Below, piece by piece: positions 1 through 8,385 of a DNA stretch of 64,000 nucleotides (its first letter is position 1; each line of letters opens with the position of its first letter). A program made the translations under genes and the position numbers. The DNA comes from Streptomyces camponoticapitis (GTDB lineage: Bacteria > Actinomycetota > Actinomycetes > Streptomycetales > Streptomycetaceae): assembly GCF_014646115.1 (NCBI RefSeq), contig NZ_BMMV01000015.1:1-64000 (forward strand), read 5' to 3'. The notes under the pieces were generated by a model that saw only the letters and a program-made list of their open reading frames with translations, was not told the DNA's origin and did no database searches.

Positions 1-64
1 GTTCATGGCGACGTATCACGACACCATGATCCACCAGCGGTGATCATTTGAAGACACTGCCTAG
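1..64 (-). mobile_element. Probable terminus of an IS5-type insertion element lying beyond the left edge
   Basis: Read on the minus strand, the glycosidase gene is in frame with its family through Phe-Pro-Ala-Leu and then meets CTAG (61-64). Unrelated sequence beginning GCAGTGTCTTCAAATGATCA follows, giving a stop within a few codons. CTAG fits the YTAR target duplicated by IS5, and the Leu codon there is CTA, which is rare in this DNA. Only one end is visible, so the inverted repeat and the target duplication cannot be checked. The insertion reading is an inference from the abrupt loss of homology. A deletion or other rearrangement would give the same picture. Confidence 0.4.
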
Positions 65-1558
65 GGCCGGAAACCCGCTGCGGGGCATCCAGAAGTCGTC
101 GTGGAAACGGGCCCGCAACTGCTGCGCCGCCGTGTCCAGTTGGTCCGCCAACCGGGGGTCGTCCCATGCCGTGCGGGCGAGGGTCGCCGCGCCGTGCAGG
201 GCGTCGTACGCGTAGCCTTGGGCCTCCGCGACCGCGATGGCTCCTGTCGCCTGCGTGCCGTCGGCGAAGCAGACCGCGCCGGCCGAGTCCTTCCAGTTCT
301 GGTTGAGCAGGCCGCCGGGGTCGGAGGCGTAGACGAGGTACCCGTGCCGGTCGAGTCCGCCGTGTTCGAACATCCAGCGCACGGCGGCGCGGGCGTGGGG
401 CTGGAGGCGGCGCGCGAGTGCGGGGTCCCCCGTCTGCCGGGCGTGGGCGGCCAGGAGCGCGACGAACAGCGGTGTGCTGTCGACGGAACCGTAGTAGCGG
501 CCGTACGGGACCTGCCGGAAATGGGAGAGCTCGCCGTGACGGATCTCGTGCACGATCTTGCCGGGCTGGGCCACGGCCGCCGCGTCGTGGGCGGTCGCCT
601 GGGTGGCGGCGAGCGCCAGGAGCGTCGACTCGGCGACCTGCGGCAGGTGGGGCAGGGCGAAGAACGAGGTGAGCAGCGAGTCCCGGCCGAACAGGGTGAG
701 GAACCAGGGGACGCCGGCTCCGGGGACACTCAGGTCCTCGCCGTCCGGGCCGGTGGCCGGGACGTGCAGCAGCGCGAGGTCGGCCAGGCCTTGGGCACAG
801 GCGCGGCCGAGCGGTGTGTCGTCGGCCGGAAGCGGATGCGCGGTGGCAGATCCACCCATGTGGAGCCGTGCGCTCTCGCGCCGTGCGTGCTCCTCGGCCT
901 GTTCGGGGCTGCTGGGGGCGGCTGGTGGTTCGGGGGCACCGTGGGCGCGTGCGGTGACGGTCAGGGTGAGTTCGGCGCTGCCGTGGGCGGGCAGCGGCAG
1001 GTGCCAGGTGAGGTCGCGGCCGGTGCCGTGGTCCGAGGCGGCGGTCGGCGCGGGGGTCGCGGTGACCGTGGTGGACGACCGCCACTCACCCCGCCGGTAG
1101 GTGAACTCGACGCCGCCGGGGACGGTACGGGTGGCCCGTACGACGCCGGGCTTGTCGTACGTACGGCCGTCCCCCCGCAGCTCGAACTGGTCGGCGAAGT
1201 CGGCGTCGGCCTCGACGGTGACGGCGAGCGTGGTGTCCCGGGCGACGTTGCTGATGATCCGTACGCGCTCGACCAACCGGCCCTGGACGAGCGCCTGTCG
1301 GCGCAGAAGTGTCCAGTCGGACGGTTCGTCGCGGGTACTGCTCGCCGTGAGCACGGCTGTCGTGCCGCCGGTGGGATCCCCGGGGACGAGGGCGGTGGGA
1401 GCGGCTCCGTCGACGGTGAGCCGCCACCGGCTGAGGTGGCGCGCGTCGCGGACGAAGAGTCCGTCGGGTGATCTGCCACGGGTGCCGGTGATGTCGCCTC
1501 TGCCGTCGAGCGCCGCGAACGTGCCCGCGTGGACGAGGAGTTGGGGTGCGCTGTTCAT
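44..1558 (-). pseudogene. Amylo-alpha-1,6-glucosidase (GDE N-bis type) glycosidase, 3' truncated
   Basis: This 504-residue product resembles the glycogen-debranching/mannosylglycerate-hydrolase-like glycosidases. An N-terminal beta domain (about 1-200, containing RDARHLSRW) is followed by the start of an (alpha/alpha)6 barrel with GVPWFLTLFGRDSLL near residues 280-295. Family members are usually about 650-720 residues. Here the match ends at DDFWMPRSGFPAL, followed by the foreign tail GSVFK and a stop. The barrel is therefore incomplete and activity is doubtful. The start overlaps the upstream glycosidase stop by 4 bases, so it was the last gene of the minus-strand sugar operon. The substrate is presumably a short glucoside or related oligosaccharide, by family only. 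Confidence 0.75.
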
Positions 1559-2946
1559 CGGTCCGCCCCCTCCCCCGGCTCCTCGGTGCGTGCCAGCAGG
1601 TCGAGTACGACGGCCGCGGTCCAGCTGAAGTCGGTCGTGCCGCGTGCCCGGCCGGTGCGCGGGTCGACGTACTCGGCGAAGCCGGAGGCGCCGCTCGTCG
1701 CCAGGATCGTCTGCCGCAGGTCGTCGGCGCGTGTGAGGGCGCCGTGTTGTCGAAGTCCGCGCTCGACCGCCCAGTTGATGTTGAACCAGGCCGGTCCACG
1801 CCAGTAGCGGGAGGAGTCGAAGGAGTGCCCCCGCAGGTCGTAGCTGGGGGCGAGCGCCGTGGTGGAGCCGAGCCCGAAGTGTTCACCGGACGCGGTGCGC
1901 AGCAGTGCCCGTACGACAGGGGCGGGCAGGTCGGGCACCAGCAGGGGGAGCAGGCCGGTGACGCTCTTCTCCGCGATGGGCGTGTCCGTGCGCAGATCGT
2001 GGCAGAGGAACAGGCCGGCTTCGGCGTGCCAGAGCCGGGCCACCAGGGCGGTGGTGAGGGCGCGGGCGCGTCGGCGGTGCGGTCCCGGGTCCTGACCGAG
2101 TGTCAGGGCGATGGCGGCCAGGGCGTGTTCGGACGCGATGAGGAAGGCGTTGAAACCGGGGTCCTCCACGACGAACGCGTGCCGTGTGCCGGCATCGGTG
2201 TAGCCGCGGTCACGGTAGTCGGTTGCCAGCCGTACGTAGCGGCCGTAGTCCAGGTCGGTGGGCCGGTCGGCCGCGTCGCCGTGCGTGAGGTCGGCCCGGC
2301 GGAAGGTGGTGGCGGGTGCCGGATCGACCCGCTCCAGCGGCAGGTCCCAGCAAGGGCTGTTGTCCATGCCCGGTTCCCACGGGTGCAGTACGGACGCGAG
2401 CCCGTGGCCGCCGAGGTCCCGGTTCGAGTGCAGATAGCCGTGCCAGGCGGTGAGCCGGGGGTAGACCCGCTCCAGGAAGCCGCGCCGCCCGGACGTCTCG
2501 GGGTCGCTCTCGTGGACGAGCCAAGCGGCCAGCGCGTGCACGGGTGGCTGGACGATCCCGGAGGTCTCGATGTCCGAGGGCGCGCCGTGCGCGGCTCCCG
2601 CCGTGCTGGAGCGCCAGAAGTCGGGGCTCGGGAAATAGGCCTCGTGCGGCACGGCCGGGTTGAACACGATGTGCGGGATCCGGCCGTCGTCCCACTGGGC
2701 GCCGAGGAGGGTTTCGAGCTCGCGCTGTGCGCGGCGCGGTGAGAGACGGGCCAGCCCGACGGCGATGAAGGCGGAGTCCCAGCTCCACTGATGCGGGTAG
2801 AGGGTGTGGGAGGGAACGGTGGAGGCGCCTGTCCAGTTGGCGAGCAGCACGCGGGACGCGGCGGCCCGCAGGTCCCGGCGGCCGGCCCGGTCCCCGGAGG
2901 CGCCCTCGGCGACGCGCGCGGGCAGGCCGGTGGTGGTTGCCGTCAT
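1555..2946 (-). CDS. MGH1-like six-hairpin glycoside hydrolase
   Basis: The 463-residue cytoplasmic protein has no signal peptide. Its sequence, including SHTLYPHQWSWDSAFIAVGL (about 44-63), a central DNSPCWDLPL and late YWRGPAWFNINW, matches the COG3408/MGH1-like glycosidases with an (alpha/alpha)6 barrel. Such enzymes trim imported alpha-glucosides or mannosylglycerate-like compounds; the actual substrate cannot be read from sequence. It overlaps the gene on each side by 4 bases, so translation is probably coupled with the isomerase upstream and the debranching-type enzyme downstream. The divergent ABC importer would supply the oligosaccharide. Confidence 0.8.
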   Translation of the reverse strand: MTATTTGLPARVAEGASGDRAGRRDLRAAASRVLLANWTGASTVPSHTLYPHQWSWDSAFIAVGLARLSPRRAQRELETLLGAQWDDGRIPHIVFNPAVPHEAYFPSPDFWRSSTAGAAHGAPSDIETSGIVQPPVHALAAWLVHESDPETSGRRGFLERVYPRLTAWHGYLHSNRDLGGHGLASVLHPWEPGMDNSPCWDLPLERVDPAPATTFRRADLTHGDAADRPTDLDYGRYVRLATDYRDRGYTDAGTRHAFVVEDPGFNAFLIASEHALAAIALTLGQDPGPHRRRARALTTALVARLWHAEAGLFLCHDLRTDTPIAEKSVTGLLPLLVPDLPAPVVRALLRTASGEHFGLGSTTALAPSYDLRGHSFDSSRYWRGPAWFNINWAVERGLRQHGALTRADDLRQTILATSGASGFAEYVDPRTGRARGTTDFSWTAAVVLDLLARTEEPGEGADR

Positions 2947-3743
2947 GCCCCCGACCTTCGCAGCAGGGTGGGGATGGACCGTACGGCCTCGACGGGGTCA
3001 CCGGTCAGGCAGCACTCGACGGCGAGGTATCCGTCGTAGCCGATGGAGTGCAGCGCGGCGAGCCAGACGGGCCAGTCCAGGTGGCCGGCGCCGGGCTGGA
3101 ACCGGTTGGAGTCGCTGACCTGCGCGTGTCCGATGTACGGCGCGGCGGCGAGGATGGCGCCCGCCGGGTCGGCCTCCTCGATGTTCATGTGGTAGCTGTC
3201 GATACCGATACGGACCGAGTCGAGGCCGACGGCGCGGATCAACTCGGCTGCCTGGTCGAGCCGGTTGACCATGTGGTCCTCGTACCGGTTGAGCGGCTCC
3301 AGGAAGAGTGAGACACCTTCCTTGGCCGCGTGTTCGCCGAGTTCGGTGAGTCCGTCGAGCAGGACGGCACGTTCCTCGTCGGCGCCGCGCGGCGGTGTGA
3401 ACGGCGGGAGGCGGCGGGAGAACATGCCGTACGACGCCGGGGTCTGGGCGCCGAGTCCGCCGAGTTCGGCGATCACGGAGAGCTGGGACTTGAGCTGGAC
3501 GATCGCGTCACGGCGCAGGTCGGCGTCGAAGGCTCCGAAGAAGTGGAGCATGTCGACGCACACGGTCGGCATGACGACGCCGTCCCGCCGGGCGGCGCGG
3601 AGTTCGGGAAGGCGCTCCTGGAAGTGGAGGTCGCCCTTGGCACGCAGTTCGATCCCGTCGAATCCGGCGTCCCGCGCGAAGTCCCACTTCTGTTGCAGGG
3701 TTTGGCCCGGAAGCAACTGCTCCTGGCAAGCGGTCTTGAGCAT
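2943..3743 (-). CDS. Sugar phosphate isomerase/epimerase, TIM barrel (AP endonuclease 2 family)
   Basis: The 266-residue protein carries the metal-ligand pattern of D-tagatose 3-epimerase/IolE-like enzymes: Glu149 (FLEPLNRYED), Asp182 and His185 (IDSYHMN), His206, Asp211 and Arg214 (HAQVSDSNR) and Glu243 (AVECC). It should interconvert ketoses or keto-sugars by a metal-assisted proton transfer. The ATG at 3743 follows GAAAGG, and longer upstream frames lack similarity. It lies 11 bases after the MDR dehydrogenase and overlaps the next glycosidase gene by 4 bases. Paired with a dehydrogenase and a Gfo/Idh protein, it may belong to an oxidise-epimerise-reduce pathway for an unusual sugar. Confidence 0.85.
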   Translation of the reverse strand: MLKTACQEQLLPGQTLQQKWDFARDAGFDGIELRAKGDLHFQERLPELRAARRDGVVMPTVCVDMLHFFGAFDADLRRDAIVQLKSQLSVIAELGGLGAQTPASYGMFSRRLPPFTPPRGADEERAVLLDGLTELGEHAAKEGVSLFLEPLNRYEDHMVNRLDQAAELIRAVGLDSVRIGIDSYHMNIEEADPAGAILAAAPYIGHAQVSDSNRFQPGAGHLDWPVWLAALHSIGYDGYLAVECCLTGDPVEAVRSIPTLLRRSGA

Positions 3744-3754
3744 CGGAGAGCCTT

Positions 3755-4825
3755 TCAGAATTCCAGGACGATCTGGAGGGCATCGGCGGGGCGTTCGTCG
3801 AGGAGCGCGTAGGCATCGGCGGCCTCGGCGGCGGGGACGACATGGCTGACGAGTGACGCCACGTCGACCAGGCCGTCGGCGACGAGGGCGAGGAAGGTCC
3901 GCTGGAGCCGTTCCACCGTCCAGCGACCGGCCAACTGCGCCGGTACGCCGCCGATCTGAGAGCTGATCAGCTGAACCCGGTTGTGGTGGAACTCGTCGCC
4001 GAGCCGCAGTCCGTCGCCGTCGCCCTGGTAGAAGCCGGAGGCGACGACGCGGCCTCCGACGGTGACGGAGCGCAGGGCCTCGTGGAGAGCCCGGTAGGCG
4101 CCGCTGATCTCGATGGCGACATCGGCACCCCGGCCTTCGGTGGCTTCGCGTACGGACTCGGCGACCGCGTCGTCCAGGGCGTTGAGGGTGCGGCTCGCAC
4201 CGTAGGCGCGCGCCGTGGCGAGCCGCCCGTCGAGTGCGTCGACCGCGGTGACACGGGCGCCGTTGAGCTGTGCGAGGCGTGTGGTGAGCAGGCCGATGAC
4301 GCCCTGCCCGAAGACGGTGACGTCCTCCCCGACGTGGATGTCGGCGGCGAGGACGGCGTTGTAGGCGATGGCGCCGACCCGGGCGAAGGCTCCGGCGAGC
4401 GGGTCGAGTCCTTCGGGAAGGGTATGGCCCATCATCCGCTCGACGGGGACGATGCCTTCGCTGCGATGGCCCCAGATGCCCCACACCAGGTCGCCGACGC
4501 GGGGCAGCGCGGCCGTGCGGGCGCGCTCGCCGTCCGAGCCGCGTTCGAGCTCGGGTGAGACCTCGGTGACCTCGCCGACCTCGGAGTAGCCCCAGCCCGC
4601 GACCGGGTACTCGATGCCGGCGGCGCCGTCGCGGAAGATCCGTGCCTCGGGGTCCCAGGTGCGGGTCAGATACGGGTTGGTGCCGCGGTAGGCGGTGAGT
4701 TCGGTACCCGCCGAGATGCCCGAGTAACGGGTGCGGACCCGCAGATGGCCGGGCGGCAGCGGGGCACTGGCGTGTGCGGCCACTTCGACGTGCCGCGGGG
4801 CGGTGAATTGGACGACGCGTTCCAC
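3755..4825 (-). CDS. MDR-family (alcohol/sorbitol dehydrogenase-like) oxidoreductase lacking zinc cysteines
   Basis: The 356-residue medium-chain dehydrogenase has a Rossmann motif, VFGQGVIGLL, followed by TAVDALDGR. The usual catalytic-zinc Cys near residue 40 is replaced (YSGISAGTELTAYRG), and the structural four-Cys loop is absent. It therefore belongs to the GISAGTE subgroup and may not hold zinc. It presumably oxidises a sugar alcohol or sugar hydroxyl with NAD(P). The GTG start at 4825 was chosen because GGAG lies 7 bases upstream and the protein then begins with the family-like ERVVQFTAPR. It is the first gene of the minus arm of the sugar cluster. Confidence 0.8.
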   Translation of the reverse strand: MERVVQFTAPRHVEVAAHASAPLPPGHLRVRTRYSGISAGTELTAYRGTNPYLTRTWDPEARIFRDGAAGIEYPVAGWGYSEVGEVTEVSPELERGSDGERARTAALPRVGDLVWGIWGHRSEGIVPVERMMGHTLPEGLDPLAGAFARVGAIAYNAVLAADIHVGEDVTVFGQGVIGLLTTRLAQLNGARVTAVDALDGRLATARAYGASRTLNALDDAVAESVREATEGRGADVAIEISGAYRALHEALRSVTVGGRVVASGFYQGDGDGLRLGDEFHHNRVQLISSQIGGVPAQLAGRWTVERLQRTFLALVADGLVDVASLVSHVVPAAEAADAYALLDERPADALQIVLEF

Positions 4826-5035
4826 GTGAGGACTCCGAGAGGTCGTTCGGTACTGAGGTCGGGCTGTGTGGTGAGGGTCCGGCGAGAGGGTGCGGGGCAC
4901 TCCCACTCAGACTTAGGTCGAACCTATCCCAGACTTATGTCTTGTCAATACGCAGAAGTAGTGCTGAGATGCCGCTATCCAAAACATAAGGCGCGACGGT
5001 CCGAGCAGTTCGGATCCGGGTAGGTGAGGGCGAGC
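4826..5035. promoter_or_regulatory. Divergent control region of the sugar cluster with repeated operator-like motifs
   Basis: This 210-bp gap separates the divergent dehydrogenase and substrate-binding-protein genes. AGACTTAGGTC (4909-4919) recurs as AGACTTATGTC (4931-4941), start-to-start 22 bp or about two helical turns. The first copy runs into a palindrome TAGGT-CGA-ACCTA (4914-4926) and the second into AGAC-TTAT-GTCT (4931-4942). An inverted CTTATGT copy lies at 4984-4990. The stretch is AT-rich compared with its surroundings. The ROK repressor encoded at 8386 is the natural candidate ligand; this is inference. Confidence 0.55.
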
Positions 5036-6436
5036 ATGCACAGAAGGCTCCGGCGGTCGAAGGCGACCGCGGCCGGCCTGGCGGCGGTAATGGGTGTCGG
5101 CGTGCTGGCGGGCTGCTCCGCCGACACCGGCCCGGCCCGGCCGGACAACAGGATCACGGTGTGGTCGCAGGAGAACCTTCCGCCGCGTATGGCGGCGACC
5201 AACAAGATCATCGACCGGTTCGAGAAGGAGACGGGCGTCCAGGTGGACCTCGTGGGGGTGGACGAGGGCCAATTGCCGCAACTGATCATGTCTGCGGCGG
5301 CCGCGGGTACCCTGCCCGACATCATCGGGGCCGTACCGATGGGCCAGGTCTGGCAGATGTACAGCAACGGCCTGCTCAACACCGAGGTCAGCGGCGAGAT
5401 CGTGAACAGCCTCGGCAGGGACACCTTCGCCGACAACGCCCTGAGCCTCACCGCCGACGCGGGCAAACAGCTCGCCGTCCCCTCCGACGCCTGGCTCCAG
5501 CTGCTGCTCTACCGCCAGGACCAGCTCAAGGAGGCAGGGCTGGCGGTACCCGACACGTACGACAAGCTGCTCAAGGCCGCCGACAGGCTCGACCAGGAGG
5601 GCCGCGACGGCATCTCCGTGGCCACCGACCCCGGTGACGTCTTCACACAGCAGAGCTTCGAGAACATCGCCCTCGCCAACGATTGCCGCCTCGTCGACGA
5701 CGCGGGCGACGTGGCGCTCGACTCCCCCGCATGCGAGACGGCCTTCGACACCTACGACAGACTCGGCCGCCAGTACGGTCCGGCCGGCACCCAGTCCGTG
5801 GACTCGACGCGCGCCACCTACTTCTCCGGCGCCTCGTCCATGATCGTCTGGTCGTCGTTCGTCCTGGACGAGCTGGCGGGGCTGCGTAAGGACGCGCTGC
5901 CGAGCTGCCCCGAGTGCAAGAAGGACGGCACGTTCCTCTCCGACAACACCGGGATCGTCACCGCGCTGGCTGGCCCCGACGGATCGCCCGCACAGTTCGG
6001 GGAGGTCACGTCGTGGGCGGTGACGAGGACCGCGGAGACCGGCGCGTCGACCAGGTTCATCGAGTACATGATGGACAAGGGGTACGAGGACTGGTTCGGC
6101 ATGGCACCCGAGGGCAAGATCCCCGTTCGCCGGGGAACGGCCGCGGAGCCGGAGAAGTACCAGGACGCCTGGCGTGCCAGCACCGCCGGAGTCGACACCC
6201 GTAAGCCCATGAACGAGGTCTACTCCGACGACCTGCTCGACCAACTGGCCGACGGCGTCGACAACATGAAGCGCTGGGGCATCACCGAGGGCCAGGGCGC
6301 CCTCGTCGGCGCCACCAACGGAGAACTCCCGGTCCCCAAGGCGATCGGCGCGATGACCGGCGGACAGATCTCCTCCCGCCAGGCCGCCCGCGAGGCGAAC
6401 GAAGAAGTCTCCGCCCTCCAGAAGTCACTCCAGTAG
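5036..6436 (+). CDS. ABC sugar transporter substrate-binding lipoprotein
   Basis: The 466-residue extracellular solute-binding protein (family 1) has a basic N-terminus, a hydrophobic segment and lipobox LAGC, so Cys near residue 27 is the lipidation site. The mature part begins with ITVWSQENLPPRM and continues with VDLVGVDEGQLPQLIMSAAA, as in oligosaccharide binders. The ATG at 5036 is preferred over the GTG at 5024 because GAGGG (5026-5030) sits 5 bases before it. It captures sugar outside the membrane for the two permeases that follow. No ATPase gene is present; streptomycetes often share one MsiK-type ATPase among such importers. Confidence 0.92.
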   Translation: MHRRLRRSKATAAGLAAVMGVGVLAGCSADTGPARPDNRITVWSQENLPPRMAATNKIIDRFEKETGVQVDLVGVDEGQLPQLIMSAAAAGTLPDIIGAVPMGQVWQMYSNGLLNTEVSGEIVNSLGRDTFADNALSLTADAGKQLAVPSDAWLQLLLYRQDQLKEAGLAVPDTYDKLLKAADRLDQEGRDGISVATDPGDVFTQQSFENIALANDCRLVDDAGDVALDSPACETAFDTYDRLGRQYGPAGTQSVDSTRATYFSGASSMIVWSSFVLDELAGLRKDALPSCPECKKDGTFLSDNTGIVTALAGPDGSPAQFGEVTSWAVTRTAETGASTRFIEYMMDKGYEDWFGMAPEGKIPVRRGTAAEPEKYQDAWRASTAGVDTRKPMNEVYSDDLLDQLADGVDNMKRWGITEGQGALVGATNGELPVPKAIGAMTGGQISSRQAAREANEEVSALQKSLQ

Positions 6437-6467
6437 CCGCCGTCCGGCGCCCCGTCGAGGAATCCAT

Positions 6468-7481
6468 ATGAGCACTGCACCGAGTGGCGTGACGCAACGC
6501 CGCGCTCCCAGCGAGAACCGCCCGCCCACCGGCAGGAAACGCCGTCCGGTCACCACCGCACAGCGCGAGAACCGCACGGGACTCGCCTTCGTCACCCCCA
6601 CCTTCCTGGTGGTGCTGGTCGTGGTGATCATCCCGATCCTGTGGACCGTGCTGCTGACGTTCCAGCACGCCAGGCTGGTCGACATCCAGGGTATGGGCTT
6701 GTTCGGCAACTGGACGCTGGACAATTTCACCGCCGTCTTCGGCTCGGCCGGATTCTGGTCCAGCCTCTCCACCACTCTGCTCTACACCGTCGGTTCCACC
6801 GCGGGCTCCATCGTGCTCGGCCTGATCGCCGCGCTCGCCCTGCGCAGGCCGTTCCGCGGACGGGGACTGCTGCGCGGCTCGATGCTCCTGCCCTACGTCG
6901 CGCCCGTCGTCGCGGTGGCCTTCGTCTGGCAGGTCGCGCTCAGCCCCCAGTACGGCATCGTCAACGAGTGGGGCGGCAAGCTGCTGGGCTGGGACGATCC
7001 CCTCGCGTTCCTGTCCACCCGGTCGTACGAAGTGAGCCTGCTCGGGCTGCACTTCGACATACCCCTCGCCCTGCTCACCGTCATCGCCTTCGAGACATGG
7101 CGCTACTTCCCCTTCGCCTTCCTCTTCCTGCTGGCCAGGCTCCAGGCCGTGCCGGACGGCCTGGAGGAGGCGGCACGGGTCGACGGCGCGACGCCGTCAC
7201 AGAACTTCCGGTACATCCTGCTCCCCCAACTGATGCCGGTGATCGCGCTGTTGAGCGTCCTGCGATTCATCATGACCTTCAACAAGTTCGACGACGTGTA
7301 CCTGCTCACCGGCGGCGGGGCCGGCACGGATGTCGTCGCCGTACGCGTCTACGACTTCCTCACCGCGCGCTTCGACGTCGGCGCCGCCGCGGCGCAGGCG
7401 CTTGTGCTCGCCGCCGTACTGACGGTGCTGCTCGGCATCTACTTCACGTTCTTCGCCAAGAAGGTCCAGGAGGAGGCGTGA
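6468..7481 (+). CDS. ABC sugar transporter permease (MalF type)
   Basis: This 337-residue integral membrane protein has a long basic N-terminal tail (about 1-45) and about six transmembrane segments. The first is in FVTPTFLVVLVVVIIPILW. The EAA loop EEAARVDGATPSQNFRYIL, which docks on the ATPase, lies near residues 235-255. It lies 31 bases after the binding-protein gene, and its stop overlaps the next start (TGATG). It forms the inner-membrane channel with the MalG-type partner. Confidence 0.92.
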   Translation: MSTAPSGVTQRRAPSENRPPTGRKRRPVTTAQRENRTGLAFVTPTFLVVLVVVIIPILWTVLLTFQHARLVDIQGMGLFGNWTLDNFTAVFGSAGFWSSLSTTLLYTVGSTAGSIVLGLIAALALRRPFRGRGLLRGSMLLPYVAPVVAVAFVWQVALSPQYGIVNEWGGKLLGWDDPLAFLSTRSYEVSLLGLHFDIPLALLTVIAFETWRYFPFAFLFLLARLQAVPDGLEEAARVDGATPSQNFRYILLPQLMPVIALLSVLRFIMTFNKFDDVYLLTGGGAGTDVVAVRVYDFLTARFDVGAAAAQALVLAAVLTVLLGIYFTFFAKKVQEEA

Positions 7482-8347
7482 TGACGCGCACACAGTTCGA
7501 GGAACGCTTCTTCGGTTTCGCACGCTGGGTGACCATCGCCTTCCTGGCGGCGATCACGATCGTGCCCTTCTATTACATGCTCCTGCTCTCGGTGAAGCCG
7601 ATCGACGCCCTCCTGCTGGACCCCGGTTCGCTCTGGGTGGCCGCCAAGGACTTCACCCTCGACACCTACCGCAGTGTGCTCAGGCCGACCTCCGAGGGCG
7701 GCCAGGGTTTCCTGCGCATGCTGCTCAACTCGGCCGCCGTCGCGCTGGGAACGGTATTGCTCACCCTCGCCGCGGCCGTCCCGGGCGCGTACGCGATCAG
7801 CAGGCTCCGGTTCTTCGGCAGTCGGCACGTCAGCACGGTGTTCCTCGCCGTCTACCTCTTCCCCTCCACGCTCCTGGCCGTGCCGCTGTTCGTGATGTTC
7901 GCCAAGCTCGGGCTCTCCGGGAACCTGATGGGTCTGGCGATCGTGTACATCGCGCAGACCGTACCGGTGTCGATCTACATGATGCGGAACTACTTCACGA
8001 CCATCCCACGCAGCATCGAGGAGGCCGCGGCACTGGACGGCTGCTCGCGGCTCCAGACCGTACGGAAGGTGGTCCTGCCCCTCGCCCTGCCGTCCTTGAT
8101 GGCCACCGGGCTGTACGTGTTCATGATCGCGTGGAACGAGTTCCTCTTCGCGCTCCTCTTCCTGGCCGCGTCGCCGGACAAGTGGACGGTCTCGCTGGGG
8201 CTCCAGCAGCTCGCGGGTGGCATCGAAGTCTCCAAGACTGTTCTGATGGCCGGTTCCGTGGTCCTCACCATCCCCGTGGTACTGCTGTTCTTCGCCGCCG
8301 AACGTCTGCTGACCGAGGGCCTGACCAGCGGCGCGGACAAAAGCTAG
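7481..8347 (+). CDS. ABC sugar transporter permease (MalG type)
   Basis: The 288-residue membrane protein starts within the stop of the MalF-type gene. It has about six transmembrane helices and the EAA motif EEAAALDGCSRLQTVRKVVL, followed by PLALPSLMATGLYVF. GGAGG at 7471-7475 lies upstream in the preceding gene's end. It is the second half of the importer channel. Confidence 0.92.
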   Translation: MTRTQFEERFFGFARWVTIAFLAAITIVPFYYMLLLSVKPIDALLLDPGSLWVAAKDFTLDTYRSVLRPTSEGGQGFLRMLLNSAAVALGTVLLTLAAAVPGAYAISRLRFFGSRHVSTVFLAVYLFPSTLLAVPLFVMFAKLGLSGNLMGLAIVYIAQTVPVSIYMMRNYFTTIPRSIEEAAALDGCSRLQTVRKVVLPLALPSLMATGLYVFMIAWNEFLFALLFLAASPDKWTVSLGLQQLAGGIEVSKTVLMAGSVVLTIPVVLLFFAAERLLTEGLTSGADKS

Positions 8348-8385
8348 AGCGAGAGCCAGAGAGCGGAACGAGGAGCACCACGAAC

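Noticed and set aside
44..60. Reading the debranching-type protein as naturally ending at GSVFK
   Set aside because: The (alpha/alpha)6 barrel would be incomplete and the last residues do not fit the family; truncation is the simpler reading.
101..1471. Long plus-strand open frame opposite the debranching-type glycosidase
   Set aside because: It is Gly/Arg/Val-rich with no motif, and lies antisense to a clearly conserved gene; high GC leaves the complementary frame open.
4913..6244. 443-codon minus-strand frame over the substrate-binding-protein gene
   Set aside because: It shows typical antisense shadow composition (Val/Gly/Arg), and the plus strand encodes a complete lipoprotein with lipobox.
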